Assembly: GCA_938092135.1 (NCBI GenBank)
Contig: CALLJL010000001.1
Span: 1 to 64,000 of the forward strand
Length of the DNA: 64,000 bases
Direction: 5' to 3'
DNA from: an uncultured bacterium
GTDB lineage: Bacteria > Acidobacteriota > Aminicenantia > Aminicenantales > CALLJL01
Part shown: piece by piece, positions 9,718 through 18,142 of the stretch
How positions within the stretch are numbered: position 1 is the stretch's first letter
How the letters are laid out: every line of letters begins with the position of its first letter
Notes under the pieces: model-generated
What the model saw: only the letters and a program-made list of their open reading frames with translations
Databases searched by the model: none
What the model was told of the DNA's origin: nothing
Position numbers and translations under genes: made by a program

Positions 9718-10425
9718 CTATGGCCATGGCTCAATTCTTGAGGCCCTTAAAAGGAGGCGAAGGCTTTCTGGTCCAAGACAGAAATAAAGGTCAAGGGCTG
9801 AAAGATTGGAACAGAATTCACCCCAAAATTGAGGATACTGGGGCAGGTCAAAATAATGAAGAAAAACCTGGATTCCCCTTTTTCTGAATTGACCAAGATC
9901 AACATGCTTAACGGCAAAAGAAGAGAGAAGAACCTCTTTGGCTTTTAAAAATTCGGCAATGGAGACCAAAAGTTCTGTACCTTGACCTGTAATTCCTAAG
10001 TCTGATTGCTTGACAAAGGGAGCTTTAAGACCAAAGGCATCACGTAGAAGCAGGAGCAATGATTCAACCATATCAAGAAAACGGTCATTTTGGTCATTGA
10101 CGATTCTGGCTATCTCTGAAAATAAAGGGTCAAAATAGATTGATTTGCCATAATAGTGACGAAGGGTGGCTAAAAATCTTTTGGCCCACCAAGACTTTTC
10201 ATGAATTTCTAAATCACGAATTTTTTGCCTCCCCCGTCCCTTTCTTTTCAAAGGCACAGTTATCCAAATCTCACCGTTTGGTCCTTTAAGGCGATTGCGG
10301 TTAACGAAGGTAAAGCCTTGAGCGAGAAGAGTGTCATCAAGAAGAATCATTTGGTCAACGTGGGCCATTCTGGCCCAGAAGCCGCCCCACGGAATAAAGG
10401 CTGGCTGATGAAAGCCGATTCTCAT
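9718..10425 (-). CDS. WbqC-like family protein
   Basis: 235 aa. It starts MRIGFHQPAFIPWGGFWARM, the usual opening of WbqC-like proteins (PF08889), with LLDDTLLAQGFTFVNRNRLKG and WITVPL following as in the family. WbqC proteins occur in O-antigen and polysaccharide loci and are thought to modify sugars or acyl groups, but their chemistry is not well defined. It stands alone, next to the IS remnant, and runs divergently from the MsrBA gene's direction. Confidence 0.85.
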   Translation of the reverse strand: MRIGFHQPAFIPWGGFWARMAHVDQMILLDDTLLAQGFTFVNRNRLKGPNGEIWITVPLKRKGRGRQKIRDLEIHEKSWWAKRFLATLRHYYGKSIYFDPLFSEIARIVNDQNDRFLDMVESLLLLLRDAFGLKAPFVKQSDLGITGQGTELLVSIAEFLKAKEVLLSSFAVKHVDLGQFRKRGIQVFLHYFDLPQYPQFWGEFCSNLSALDLYFCLGPESLRLLLRASRIEPWP

Positions 10426-10704
10426 TTTTATTCTAAAATATCATTTTTTGGGCTATAAGTTAAAAAATCCAGGGATAAAATTATAATATCAAATTGGGCC
10501 AAGAATAAATTAAATTTAATTCTGAGCCTATAGATTAACCTAATTTCTTCTATGATGACGTGAGGCAAGGACTTTCTTTGGGGCCTCCTATCTTCTGTTT
10601 TTTTTCTTCCTTCAGCCCTTGGTCTGGTGAACCTTTCTTCTATCCATGCCCTTAGACTGAAAGCTAAGTCGCCTACACTAACATTAGATCTCAGGCCCTA
10701 AATC

Positions 10705-11460
10705 TTATCTGGAAGGCGACCTCGGCAGCTTGGAAAGAAATGAGTGAAGACAGCCGATTCGTTCTCTTGAATATCTCCAATAGGGAAAATAGGAACGTTT
10801 CTCCTTTAATATATGGTAAATGATGGTCAGCAACCGCCGGGCTATTGCCACTTTTGCTGCGTTCACCCTCTTACTCTTTTTTAGTTTGTTGTAATAGCAC
10901 CGGAGGTCAAAATCCGCCCGCAGAGCCTGCCCGACCGCCTCCCAAAGCAATCTGCGATTTCCTTCCTTGATGACCTGGCCGTTAAAGCTCCTCACCCCTG
11001 AGCTATGTTTCGAGGGGATCACTTCAGCATAGGCAGGAAACTGGCTCACCTCTTCAAATCTTCCGATCTATTCGATCTCCACCGCCACCAAGCCCGCCAA
11101 AAATATATTAAATCCAGGAACGGTCTGGACGAGCTGCGCTGCGGGCATCTTCACCTCCAACTCCTTGACCAAAGCGTTTGTCTCGTTGATCCGGTCCTCG
11201 AGATGGGCATAAATCCGAAGCATGGCATCCACCAGCTTGGCCTATCTCCGGCAAGGCGAGACCCGGGAGGATTTTCATCCCCTTATCGGTGAAAAAGTTC
11301 TCCACCCGCTCCACCTCTTTCTGGCTTTCTTCTTTCTGCTGGGCTAAAAGAGCCCGCCACTGATTCTTTACCGCTGTCTGCTTGCCCACGTCAAAGGCCG
11401 GCTGATGCAACACCCTCTGCCAAATGATTCTACCGGGATCGGTTTTGTACCTCGCTGGAT
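10705..11460 (-). mobile_element. IS110-family transposase remnant (decayed)
   Basis: Three pieces on the minus strand together resemble an IS110/IS116/IS902 transposase. Near 11460-11240 is YKTDPGRIIWQRVLHQPAFD followed by a coiled region. A frameshift near 11240 then gives LVQTVPGFNIFLAGLVAVEI. An in-frame TAG at about 11070 precedes QFPAYAEVIPSKHSSGVRSF and LLWEAVGQALRADFDLRCYY (10705-11049), the C-terminal transposase_20-like part. The N-terminal DEDD nuclease part is absent. It is non-functional, and no terminal inverted repeats are expected for this family. Confidence 0.8.
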
Positions 11461-11639
11461 GTCCAGGCCAAACTTTTAAGGATCTTTGAACAGCAAGAAA
11501 TGAGGAGGCTCGGAGATACTGCCCTCAGATAGATTGATGACCGTTTCATTTTTGCCACCCACAGGGTGCTTGAAAAAAAGAAAAAAATGGAAAGTTCTGC
11601 CAGGATTTTTATTTCTGGATTAATTTTTTGAACCTAAGC

Positions 11640-12115
11640 ATTCCCCCAATGCGACAAAGAAGAGAAGATATTGTCCTGTTTATAAAAAAATTCATTAAAA
11701 AAATACGGATCTAAACGAAAGCAAGAGAACAAGCCATGATGCCCTGGAAATGTTCCTAAGATACTCTTTTCATAGAAATATCCGTGAACTCGAGAACATC
11801 CTTAGGATAGCCTTTGTTCTTATTGAGAGGAGAGAAATTCTGTCCAGAGATATTGTTTTTAAAAAATCAGAAGAAGAAATCGCGAAACTTTACAAAGGGA
11901 TGGTTTTAGGAGATAAAAGTTTCTGTGAAGCTGTTCATAAGCCTTTTCTTAGGTGAGACCTCAACCGGAGGCATGTCAATGCCATCCTGTCTCGAGGATT
12001 CGAAAAGACAAAAGCCTCATATAAAAAGCTCCTGCCAATGTTCCATATCGGCGAAAGCGAGAAAGATTACAAACTATTTATGGAGATGCTGGCTCTTCAT
12101 AAACTTCGCTAAATG
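11640..12115 (+). pseudogene. Decayed sigma-54-dependent activator (AAA+ C-terminal part)
   Basis: Readable fragments are SIPPMRQRREDIVLFIKKFI (about 11640-11715; compare IPPLRER-EDI). After a frameshift comes ALEMFLRYSFHRNIRELENI (11735-11840; compare YDWPGNVRELENV), then an in-frame TGA at 11954-11956. The same frame resumes with NRRHVNAILSRGFEKTKASY, then KKLLPMFHIGES, to a TAA at 12115. The tail resembles the non-Fis C-termini seen in some acidobacterial sigma-54 activators (my recollection, unchecked). At least one frameshift and one stop make it dead. It lies about 200 bp upstream of a sigma-54 promoter. Confidence 0.7.
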
Positions 12116-12120
12116 AAAAT

Positions 12121-12240
12121 TCCCATTTCAGGGAGATTTAGTCTTCAAAAAATGGAGACTTATTTAATTTCTTTTATTTGCAAAGATACTCAGATAATAA
12201 AGTAAGAATTTTTCTAGGCCCCACCTCCCCAAATGGGAGA
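12121..12240 (+). promoter_or_regulatory. Two TCCC-N5/6-GGGAGAT motifs upstream of the sigma-54 promoter (possible activator sites)
   Basis: TCCCATTTCAGGGAGAT starts at 12121 and TCCCCAAATGGGAGAT at 12226. Both have TCCC/GGGA dyad arms. They are 105 bp apart, close to ten helical turns, and lie about 90-190 bp before the -24 element. That spacing fits enhancer sites for a sigma-54 activator. The arms are short, so chance similarity is possible. Confidence 0.35.
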
Positions 12241-12312
12241 TATCCAAATTATTTCAAATTTTAAAGCTCCCCATAATCTCTTTTTATTACTATGTTACAT
12301 AAATTATTTAAG

Positions 12313-12330
12313 CTGGCACGAAACTTGCTA
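12313..12330 (+). promoter_or_regulatory. Sigma-54 (-24/-12) promoter
   Basis: CTGGCACGAAACTTGCTA matches the consensus TGGCACG-N4-TTGCW at every position, with GG and GC separated by the required 10 bp. The expected start site, near 12341, is about 40 nt before the first cysteine-rich peptide gene. Confidence 0.85.
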
Positions 12331-12380
12331 AACTTATTGGTTGAGATTTTAAATATTTAATTATAAAAAGGAGGTTTTTA

Positions 12381-12623
12381 ATGTTTAAAAATAAACACGC
12401 TTTATGGCTTATGGCTGCGGTTCTGGTCTTAGGCTTATCGGCAGTCTTAATAACTGGAGCAATCAAGCTTTTCGCGGGAGTGCCCTTATATTGTAAAGAC
12501 TTATTTCCGGGCTATTGCACCCAGGGTGGATGTGACGGGGAAGGGGGGTGGTATGCAGTGAATTGCACGATTCACTGCCGAACAGGACTGGAAATTAACT
12601 GCGGCCGTCCACCTGCCCATTAA
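12381..12623 (+). CDS. Small exported six-cysteine peptide 1
   Basis: 80 aa. Strong ribosome site AAGGAGG is 8 nt before the ATG. Residues 8-32 are hydrophobic (signal or anchor), then a mature-like part with six cysteines: C-X7-C-X4-C-X10-C-X3-C-X7-C, containing LFP, GGC and GWY, and ending CGRPPAH. The next gene has the same framework and spacing. I do not recognise a named family. General features (short leader, Cys- and Gly-rich tail, neighbouring propeller and redoxin-like genes) recall NVEALA-type peptides of Bacteroidetes. Bacteriocin, signal peptide or surface peptide are all possible. It is first behind the sigma-54 promoter. Confidence 0.8.
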   Translation: MFKNKHALWLMAAVLVLGLSAVLITGAIKLFAGVPLYCKDLFPGYCTQGGCDGEGGWYAVNCTIHCRTGLEINCGRPPAH

Positions 12624-12742
12624 AGCTTATCCTTATGTTGTCTATGGTAACACTTTGATACGAACGGAGAGAGGAAAATAGTCGCCAGCAATAATTCGAG
12701 CTATATTCGGCGTCATTACGCGGCATAAAAGGAGGTTCAACA

Positions 12743-12970
12743 ATGAAGAGAAGACTAAAACTTTTATACATATTCTTTTTAATAGAAATCTTTCTTTTTT
12801 TCTTAGGAATACAGGAAGCATTAGCAACAATCTGGTGTGAACACCTTTTTCCCGATAATTGCAAAATTGGTGGGTGTAACGCTGAGCCAGGTTGGTACAC
12901 TGGCTATTGTGTAATTTATTGCAGTAAAACCTCCGCAATTGTCTGTCGACCGCCTGGGTGGTACTTTTAA
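12743..12970 (+). CDS. Small exported six-cysteine peptide 2
   Basis: 75 aa, with ribosome site AAGGAGG before the ATG. A basic start (MKRRLK) and hydrophobic core (residues 8-25) end in GIQEALA, a plausible signal-peptidase site that resembles the NVEALA motif. The tail has six cysteines with exactly the spacing of peptide 1 (7-4-10-3-7), and shares LFP, GGC, GWY and CRPP(G). The sequences differ otherwise, so this is an old duplication or a family kept by selection. An even number of cysteines and a conserved frame suggest three disulfides. Function is unknown. Confidence 0.8.
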   Translation: MKRRLKLLYIFFLIEIFLFFLGIQEALATIWCEHLFPDNCKIGGCNAEPGWYTGYCVIYCSKTSAIVCRPPGWYF

Positions 12971-13173
12971 AAGGCAGGAACATTTCTGCGAGTTGCTTAG
13001 TCCAGTTTCCATAAGGGGTGTTGAAAATATTGAAAAGGGTGTGGGGCTTGCCTTAAGAAAGACAAACTTAAATCTTGCGAAGGGAAAGAAGAAGCACCTA
13101 TTTTAATTTAAAAATTTATTTTTGGTGCCAGGTTGGGCGTTAGCCTCTGAGCACGTAGTTTGTTGAATAGACG

Positions 13174-13644
13174 ATGGAAAAGGGAAAATGCTTTCTTTGG
13201 AAACAGAACGAAAAAATAATTTTTTTCTTAAGCATTTTCTTAGTCCTTATGGCCGTTGTTTTTTACTATTTTGCCAAAATTAATAATTGCATATATCTGC
13301 TGGAAAAACAGATCCGAAAACTGGGTCCTCAGTACACCGAAATCGGAACTTTGTTATATTTTATAAATGAAGTAAATACATTGTGCCGGCCATGTGCGAA
13401 ATATGAACAATTAAAAAATGATTATTTTCGGGTCCTTTTTCTTGTCAAGAAGGATTATTCTGATCATGATATTGAAAACTTCGCCCACTCCTTCAAGATC
13501 CTTCCTCATCATGAAATTCAGAGAATGACCGACGCCTGGGAACATGTTTATAAGGTATGCAATTCTAATCGTCGTGGAATTAATTATAATTTTTTAATTA
13601 TTATAGACGATAAAGGGAAAATAATAGAAATTAGGAGGTTCTGA
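13174..13644 (+). CDS. Membrane-anchored thioredoxin-like CXXC protein
   Basis: 156 aa. One transmembrane segment (residues about 15-37, IIFFLSIFLVLMAVVFYYFA) is followed by an exported domain with TLCRPCAKYEQL, a CXXC motif of the thioredoxin type, and then FRVLFLVKKDYSDHDIENF. IIIDDKGKIIEIRRF at the end resembles the last strand of redoxins. The usual thioredoxin cis-Pro region is not obvious, so fold assignment is an inference. The ATG has only a weak ribosome site. It overlaps the propeller gene by one base (TGATG). A role in oxidising, reducing or sensing the adjacent cysteine-rich peptides is plausible but unproven. Confidence 0.65.
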   Translation: MEKGKCFLWKQNEKIIFFLSIFLVLMAVVFYYFAKINNCIYLLEKQIRKLGPQYTEIGTLLYFINEVNTLCRPCAKYEQLKNDYFRVLFLVKKDYSDHDIENFAHSFKILPHHEIQRMTDAWEHVYKVCNSNRRGINYNFLIIIDDKGKIIEIRRF

Positions 13645-14681
13645 TGAATATGAGATGCCGTGCCTTCCTTGGATTGATTTGCTTGTTCTTTTTAGCTCCT
13701 TTATTAACCTCTCAAGATGTAGAAAAAGCTCTAGTTCACAGATTAAATCTGGCATTATCATTTCCCAGGGATGAAAATGTCTTTTTCCAGACTACCCCAT
13801 TTATTGCGTTAGATAATGAAAGAAATATTTATGCCGTTGATAACAGGCAGCACGTCATTTTTAAGTTAGATTCTAACGGAAAATTTATTTCAAAAATCGG
13901 GAGAAAAGGACAAGGTCCGGGGGATCTTGAATGGCCTTGGCTAATAAGCGTCTGGAATAAGGCTATTTTTGTAGCAGATAATACTTCAATTTCTATCTTT
14001 GATCTGCAAGGGAACTTTCGGAATAAATTTAGAACATTCCATCCTCTTATTTCATTGGCTCCCACCGATGATAAAATTTTTTTCGCCCAAATAGAAAATG
14101 GCAAAATAATTCATGCTTATGATTATAATGGCAATAAGTTATATTCTTTCGGTAATAAATATTCGGTTGATTATGTGATTTATAGAGGATGGTCAAATGG
14201 AGCAATCGATAACTGGCTTAACGCTGGCAAATTGCTCTATGCCGGGTCTAGAATATATTTTATAACTTCTTTGTTCGGGGATATCTTTGCCTATGATCTA
14301 AAAGGAAATCTGATCTCTCAAAAAAGGATGGAAACCAATGAATTTATCGAGAAAAACAGGGCTCTTTATTTCAAAAAAGGAATGGTCAATAAGGGTGATG
14401 GAGCTTTCTTTCATAACAAACTTTTTGAAGATGCTTACTATTATCAAGGAAAGATTTTTGTTTTATTATCATCGCCGGCCGGGAATTCATGTGGAGAAGA
14501 TATCTGGCAATTAGATGAAAAAACGCTCAAAATCGAAAAAAGGTACGTTTTGTTCAATAAAACTCAGCGCGATAAGAATTGGCTCAGAAGCTTGGTTGTC
14601 ACATCTGATCATACTGGAAATAATCTCTTTTATGTATCCCTCTATGATTCAAAAGATTTTGTAATCAACATCTATAAATAA
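13644..14681 (+). CDS. 6-bladed beta-propeller (NHL/BF3164-like) exported protein
   Basis: 345 aa. A signal peptide (residues 1-24) is followed by propeller repeats: IALDNERNIYAVDNRQHVIF, KLDSNGKFISKIGRKGQGPG, and further blades with FVADN, IFDLQGNF, YDYNGNKLYSFG and AYDLKGNL. The GRKGQGPG turn is typical of this 6-bladed propeller family, which in Bacteroidetes occurs as lipoproteins near TonB receptors or NVEALA peptides. No lipobox Cys is visible. AGGAGG at 13632-13637 supports the start. It closes the peptide/redoxin operon and could bind or sense the peptide. The ligand is unknown. Confidence 0.85.
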   Translation: MNMRCRAFLGLICLFFLAPLLTSQDVEKALVHRLNLALSFPRDENVFFQTTPFIALDNERNIYAVDNRQHVIFKLDSNGKFISKIGRKGQGPGDLEWPWLISVWNKAIFVADNTSISIFDLQGNFRNKFRTFHPLISLAPTDDKIFFAQIENGKIIHAYDYNGNKLYSFGNKYSVDYVIYRGWSNGAIDNWLNAGKLLYAGSRIYFITSLFGDIFAYDLKGNLISQKRMETNEFIEKNRALYFKKGMVNKGDGAFFHNKLFEDAYYYQGKIFVLLSSPAGNSCGEDIWQLDEKTLKIEKRYVLFNKTQRDKNWLRSLVVTSDHTGNNLFYVSLYDSKDFVINIYK

Positions 14682-14999
14682 AAAGAAGAGCACAGTCCAT
14701 AAACTTTTTAGATTGATCTTCTTTTTCAAGATTTACCCAAAAGGCCGAACAATTGAGTTTATAAAAAATATGAGCTTGGTCAAGAATAAAAACAAGAAGT
14801 GATGTTTTTTCCGAATATTCGATACCAAGGTAGATTCAACTGGAGACATTTTTTTATTAAGGTCTAAGAACCTGAGCTGTGTCTCTACAAATTGATGTGT
14901 ATGAGAGGGCAACTCGACGAGGCGCAACTTTAACAAGCTACGTCCTTGAACCCCAAAGATGTTACTTGCTTCGGGAAGGGAGAAGGTATAAATTATATA
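14682..14999. other. Intergenic region leading into the second IS remnant
   Basis: A minus-strand open frame continues here from the transposase remnant (to 14733), but its sequence no longer resembles a transposase. I read it as junction DNA. Confidence 0.45.
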
Positions 15000-15190
15000 G
15001 GAATGATTCTCTTTGGGCATCCGGTAGATAATGGTCAGTAACCTGCCTGCTATCGCCCCTTTCACTGCGTTTGTCCCCTTCCTGCTTTTTGGTCTGTCGT
15101 AATAGCACCGGAGGTCAAAATCCGCCCGCAGAGCCTGCCCGACCGCCTCCCAAAGCAATCAGCGATTTCCTTCCTTGATAATCTTATGGT
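15000..15190 (-). mobile_element. IS110-family transposase fragment, second copy
   Basis: A stretch of about 180 bp on the minus strand is clearly homologous to part of the remnant at 10.8-11.0 kb. The block encoding LLWEAVGQALRADFDLRCYY is almost identical (about 15109-15180 versus 10895-10970). The adjoining block encoding RLLTIIYRMPKENHSYI is diverged. Same orientation as the first copy. The two fragments bracket about 4 kb containing the peptide operon. Confidence 0.75.
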
Positions 15191-15408
15191 TACGACCGGC
15201 ATAATTCATCGGGGCACTTCCTATGTTCAAGATTCTCAAAGGGGAGTTTAGGAAATTCCCCGGGAGGGGCATCACGTCATGATATTATCTTAATCAAAGA
15301 AATTAAAGAGTTTTTTAATGAATTCTTGATTTAAGGACCAATCAAGTTTTCAACGATCGTCCCGATTCAGTAAAATAGGCCTGTAGATTTTATCTTAGGA
15401 GAAAATAA

Positions 15409-17070
15409 ATGAGAGGAAAGTCTGTGTTCTTAAGGAAAGTAAATTTTAGTTCTTTTTATTGGATAAATCGTCCCCTTCCCTCTTTTAAAGCCTTTAGCCT
15501 TTTTATTGTTCTATTTTCTTTCTTAGGGATACTCCTTCTTCCCAGTGCTCTTTATTCCAAACCTAATAATGGAGACCATCCTTATTCATCACCGCCGAAT
15601 TATTGTTCTTTAAGGGAAGATCAATCCGGGAGGCAGTTAAAACCAGATTGGTCAAAATTAGTTCCTCTGATCAGGCAATTTGTTCAATCTTCCATGAAGG
15701 AGATAGGAGTGCCTGGTCTGGCCCTGGCTATTGTTGAGAATAATAAAGTTGTTCTGGTTGAAGGATTTGGCTGGAGAGATATCGAAGCCCGTCTTCCCGT
15801 AACTTCTCAAACCTGTTTTATCCTGGGCTCCACCACCAAGGCCTTTACCACTCTGGCTATGGCTATGCTGGTTGAGGAGGGTAAAATCAGCTGGGATGAG
15901 CCGGTCAGAAATTATTTGCCCGAATTTGCCCTGAAGGACGAATGGGCCACCCTGCGCTGTACTCCCCGGGACCTCGTTACCCATCGCACCGGTCTTCCCC
16001 GGCATGATCTTGTCTGGAGCGGCGCCACGTTGGGACCTGAAGAAATCGTAAAAGTTCTTCGTTTTCTTGAACCGAGCCGTGATTTCCGAACTACCTATCA
16101 ATATAACAATTTAATGTATATCGTTGCAGGTGTTCTTATTGGCCGAGTGGCTGGCCTTCCCTGGGAAGATTTCCTTAAACAAAGAATTTTTACTCCCTTA
16201 GGGATGAAAAATTCTGGGTGTACTTTGCAGGAATATCTGGCTTCGCCTGAATATAGCCAGGCTTATAATCGAAGGGGAGAGGAATATCAAGCTCTGGTCT
16301 TTCCATCGCCCGAGAAGAAAATAATGTTTGGGCCTCGAGCTTCAGGCTCGGTTTTTTCCACGGCTAAGGATATGGCGAGATGGCTCCTTTTTCATTTAAA
16401 TGAGGGCGAAATTGAAGGCCAGAGATTGATTTCTGCGGCTCGATTGAGAGAATTACATACCCCTCAAATAATTCGACCAGTTAATCCGGCTGAAATTCCC
16501 GATATTGACCATCCCAGTTATGCTCTGGGTTGGATGATTGATTCTTACCGGGGCCATTATCGGGTTCATCACGGGGGAAGTACCATGGGTTTTTCTTCTT
16601 ATGTAGTTTTATTCCCTCGCGAAAAATTTGGCGCGGCCCTTTTAACTAACCTGAATTCCAATTTACCTTTACTTGTTGCCAATTATATAAGCGATTTAGC
16701 TCTGGGCTTGCCGCCCATTGACTGGAGGAAAAGGCTCAGTTCAGGGCCAAAACCTTCATCTCCTCCAAAACCCTTTGCCTCTTCTGAATTTAAACCAATT
16801 AGCCCTCTGGCTGATTACACCGGAGAATTCAGCCATCCAGCCTATGGTCAAATAAAGGTTAACCTGGAAGGCGATAAACTCTTTTTAATCTTTCGCGATG
16901 AAAAAATTGAGCTTCTGGCTTTCGGGCCCGACCTTTTTCGACCAAGAGAAGCTTCCTGGCAGCGCTTTTCCGTTCATTTTGAAAGGGATCAGCAGGGGAT
17001 GATTACTTCAGTAGCTATTCCTTTTGAGCCGGCAATAAAAGAAATAACTTTTATTAAAAAAATGAATTAA
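15409..17070 (+). CDS. Exported serine hydrolase of the class C beta-lactamase family with DUF3471-type tail
   Basis: 553 aa. TAGGAG precedes the ATG. An N-terminal hydrophobic stretch (residues 28-50) exports the protein. The catalytic domain has S141-T-T-K144 (SXXK), Y232-N-N, and HHGGSTMGFS near residue 383 in the KTG-like position, so the Ser/Lys/Tyr machinery is complete. GVPGLALAIVE and LVTHRTGLPRHD are typical of PF00144 esterases and D-peptidases. The last about 95 residues (ADYTGEFSHPAYGQIKVNLE onward) match the DUF3471 beta-domain found downstream in such hydrolases. Substrate could be a peptide, ester or beta-lactam; resistance should not be assumed. Confidence 0.92.
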   Translation: MRGKSVFLRKVNFSSFYWINRPLPSFKAFSLFIVLFSFLGILLLPSALYSKPNNGDHPYSSPPNYCSLREDQSGRQLKPDWSKLVPLIRQFVQSSMKEIGVPGLALAIVENNKVVLVEGFGWRDIEARLPVTSQTCFILGSTTKAFTTLAMAMLVEEGKISWDEPVRNYLPEFALKDEWATLRCTPRDLVTHRTGLPRHDLVWSGATLGPEEIVKVLRFLEPSRDFRTTYQYNNLMYIVAGVLIGRVAGLPWEDFLKQRIFTPLGMKNSGCTLQEYLASPEYSQAYNRRGEEYQALVFPSPEKKIMFGPRASGSVFSTAKDMARWLLFHLNEGEIEGQRLISAARLRELHTPQIIRPVNPAEIPDIDHPSYALGWMIDSYRGHYRVHHGGSTMGFSSYVVLFPREKFGAALLTNLNSNLPLLVANYISDLALGLPPIDWRKRLSSGPKPSSPPKPFASSEFKPISPLADYTGEFSHPAYGQIKVNLEGDKLFLIFRDEKIELLAFGPDLFRPREASWQRFSVHFERDQQGMITSVAIPFEPAIKEITFIKKMN

Positions 17071-17139
17071 ATAGAGGGGCAAAAATTATCTTAGAAAAAT
17101 AAATGAAGGGAGCCAAATTTTAAAAATGGACCAGGGAAA

Positions 17140-17997
17140 ATGAGGAGGAAAAAAGATCTCAAGATTAAAATAATTCCCCTTTATAAAAAATTTTTCGACT
17201 TTCTTGAGCGGATGGAAAGAGGTGAGCGGGCCTGGCCAGCCTATTGGCGTTATTATTATTTTCCCCATCGCCATTTTTTTAAGGCTTATTTTTCTCTTTT
17301 CCCTTTGCTTGATAAGGAAGCCCTGAAAAAGAGGGTAGAAGCAATTAAAGTTCATCATTATAACCGCCTTCGTTTGCTTCTTGAGCGAAACTCCGCTGAA
17401 AAGATTCTTCAGGCCATCCATAAACGCTGTTTGATGTTTCTCGGCCCGAAGAATTTAAATCAAGTTAAGGTTTATTTAATAATTGGTTTTTTCAGTCCAG
17501 AGGCCTTTCTTTTAAAGTTGAAACAGGAAAAAGTGATTGTTTTTGGCTTGGAAAGATTTCGCGACCTTTCTTCGCTTGATCTTTTCTATGCCCACGAATA
17601 TGGCCATTGGCTCCTGGAGGAAAAAGGGATCAAAATTCCCGATGAAAAAAGAGCCTTTTGGTATTTAATTTCGGAAGGTCTGGCCTGCTGGTTTTCTTCT
17701 CTTGTTCTGCCCGAAAGACCTTTAACGGATCATCTCTTTTTAAGACGAGACCGGCTTAATTGGTGTCTGGCTAATGAGTCAGCCCTGAAGGAAATTTTCC
17801 AAGTTTATGGTCACGACCTGGAAAAAATAATAACTCTTGAAGAACAGGGTGATTCCTCCCTCGGTCTTCCTCCCCGAACTCTCCATTTCTTGGGCTTCCG
17901 CGCGATTGATAATTATGTCCGCCATTTAGGCAGGGCTAACTTTTTCGACTTAATTGATCAGCCTGAAAAATTATTTGATTTAAGTTTTGATGATTAA
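17140..17997 (+). CDS. Predicted zinc metalloprotease-like protein with HEYGH motif
   Basis: 285 aa, cytoplasmic, no signal peptide. H152-E-Y-G-H156 is an HEXXH zinc motif, and LISEGLA (E179) offers a third ligand 23 residues downstream, the gluzincin pattern used by DUF2268-like predicted Zn proteases. The C-terminal GFRAIDNYVRHLG also fits that family. The N-terminal half is basic and unassigned. It follows the serine hydrolase by 69 bp and could share its transcript. Natural substrate unknown. Confidence 0.65.
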   Translation: MRRKKDLKIKIIPLYKKFFDFLERMERGERAWPAYWRYYYFPHRHFFKAYFSLFPLLDKEALKKRVEAIKVHHYNRLRLLLERNSAEKILQAIHKRCLMFLGPKNLNQVKVYLIIGFFSPEAFLLKLKQEKVIVFGLERFRDLSSLDLFYAHEYGHWLLEEKGIKIPDEKRAFWYLISEGLACWFSSLVLPERPLTDHLFLRRDRLNWCLANESALKEIFQVYGHDLEKIITLEEQGDSSLGLPPRTLHFLGFRAIDNYVRHLGRANFFDLIDQPEKLFDLSFDD

Positions 17998-18142
17998 TTG
18001 GATACTTAGGTCAAATCAAAGGAACAAGTTTTTGAAGAAAGAGTAAAAACGCTTTCCTTTCCCAATAGAATTTTATTACTCTGCTCTTACTTTAAAAATT
18101 CAAAAGACTATAAATAAAATTTTTCCAGAAAAAATTCAGGCC

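Noticed and set aside
12595-13012. Minus-strand frames opposite the peptide genes
   Set aside because: The plus-strand peptides have strong ribosome sites and mutual homology; the antisense frames have neither.
15409-17070. Antibiotic resistance beta-lactamase
   Set aside because: The motifs are those of the broad PF00144 family, and the DUF3471-type tail is typical of esterases and D-peptidases rather than resistance enzymes.
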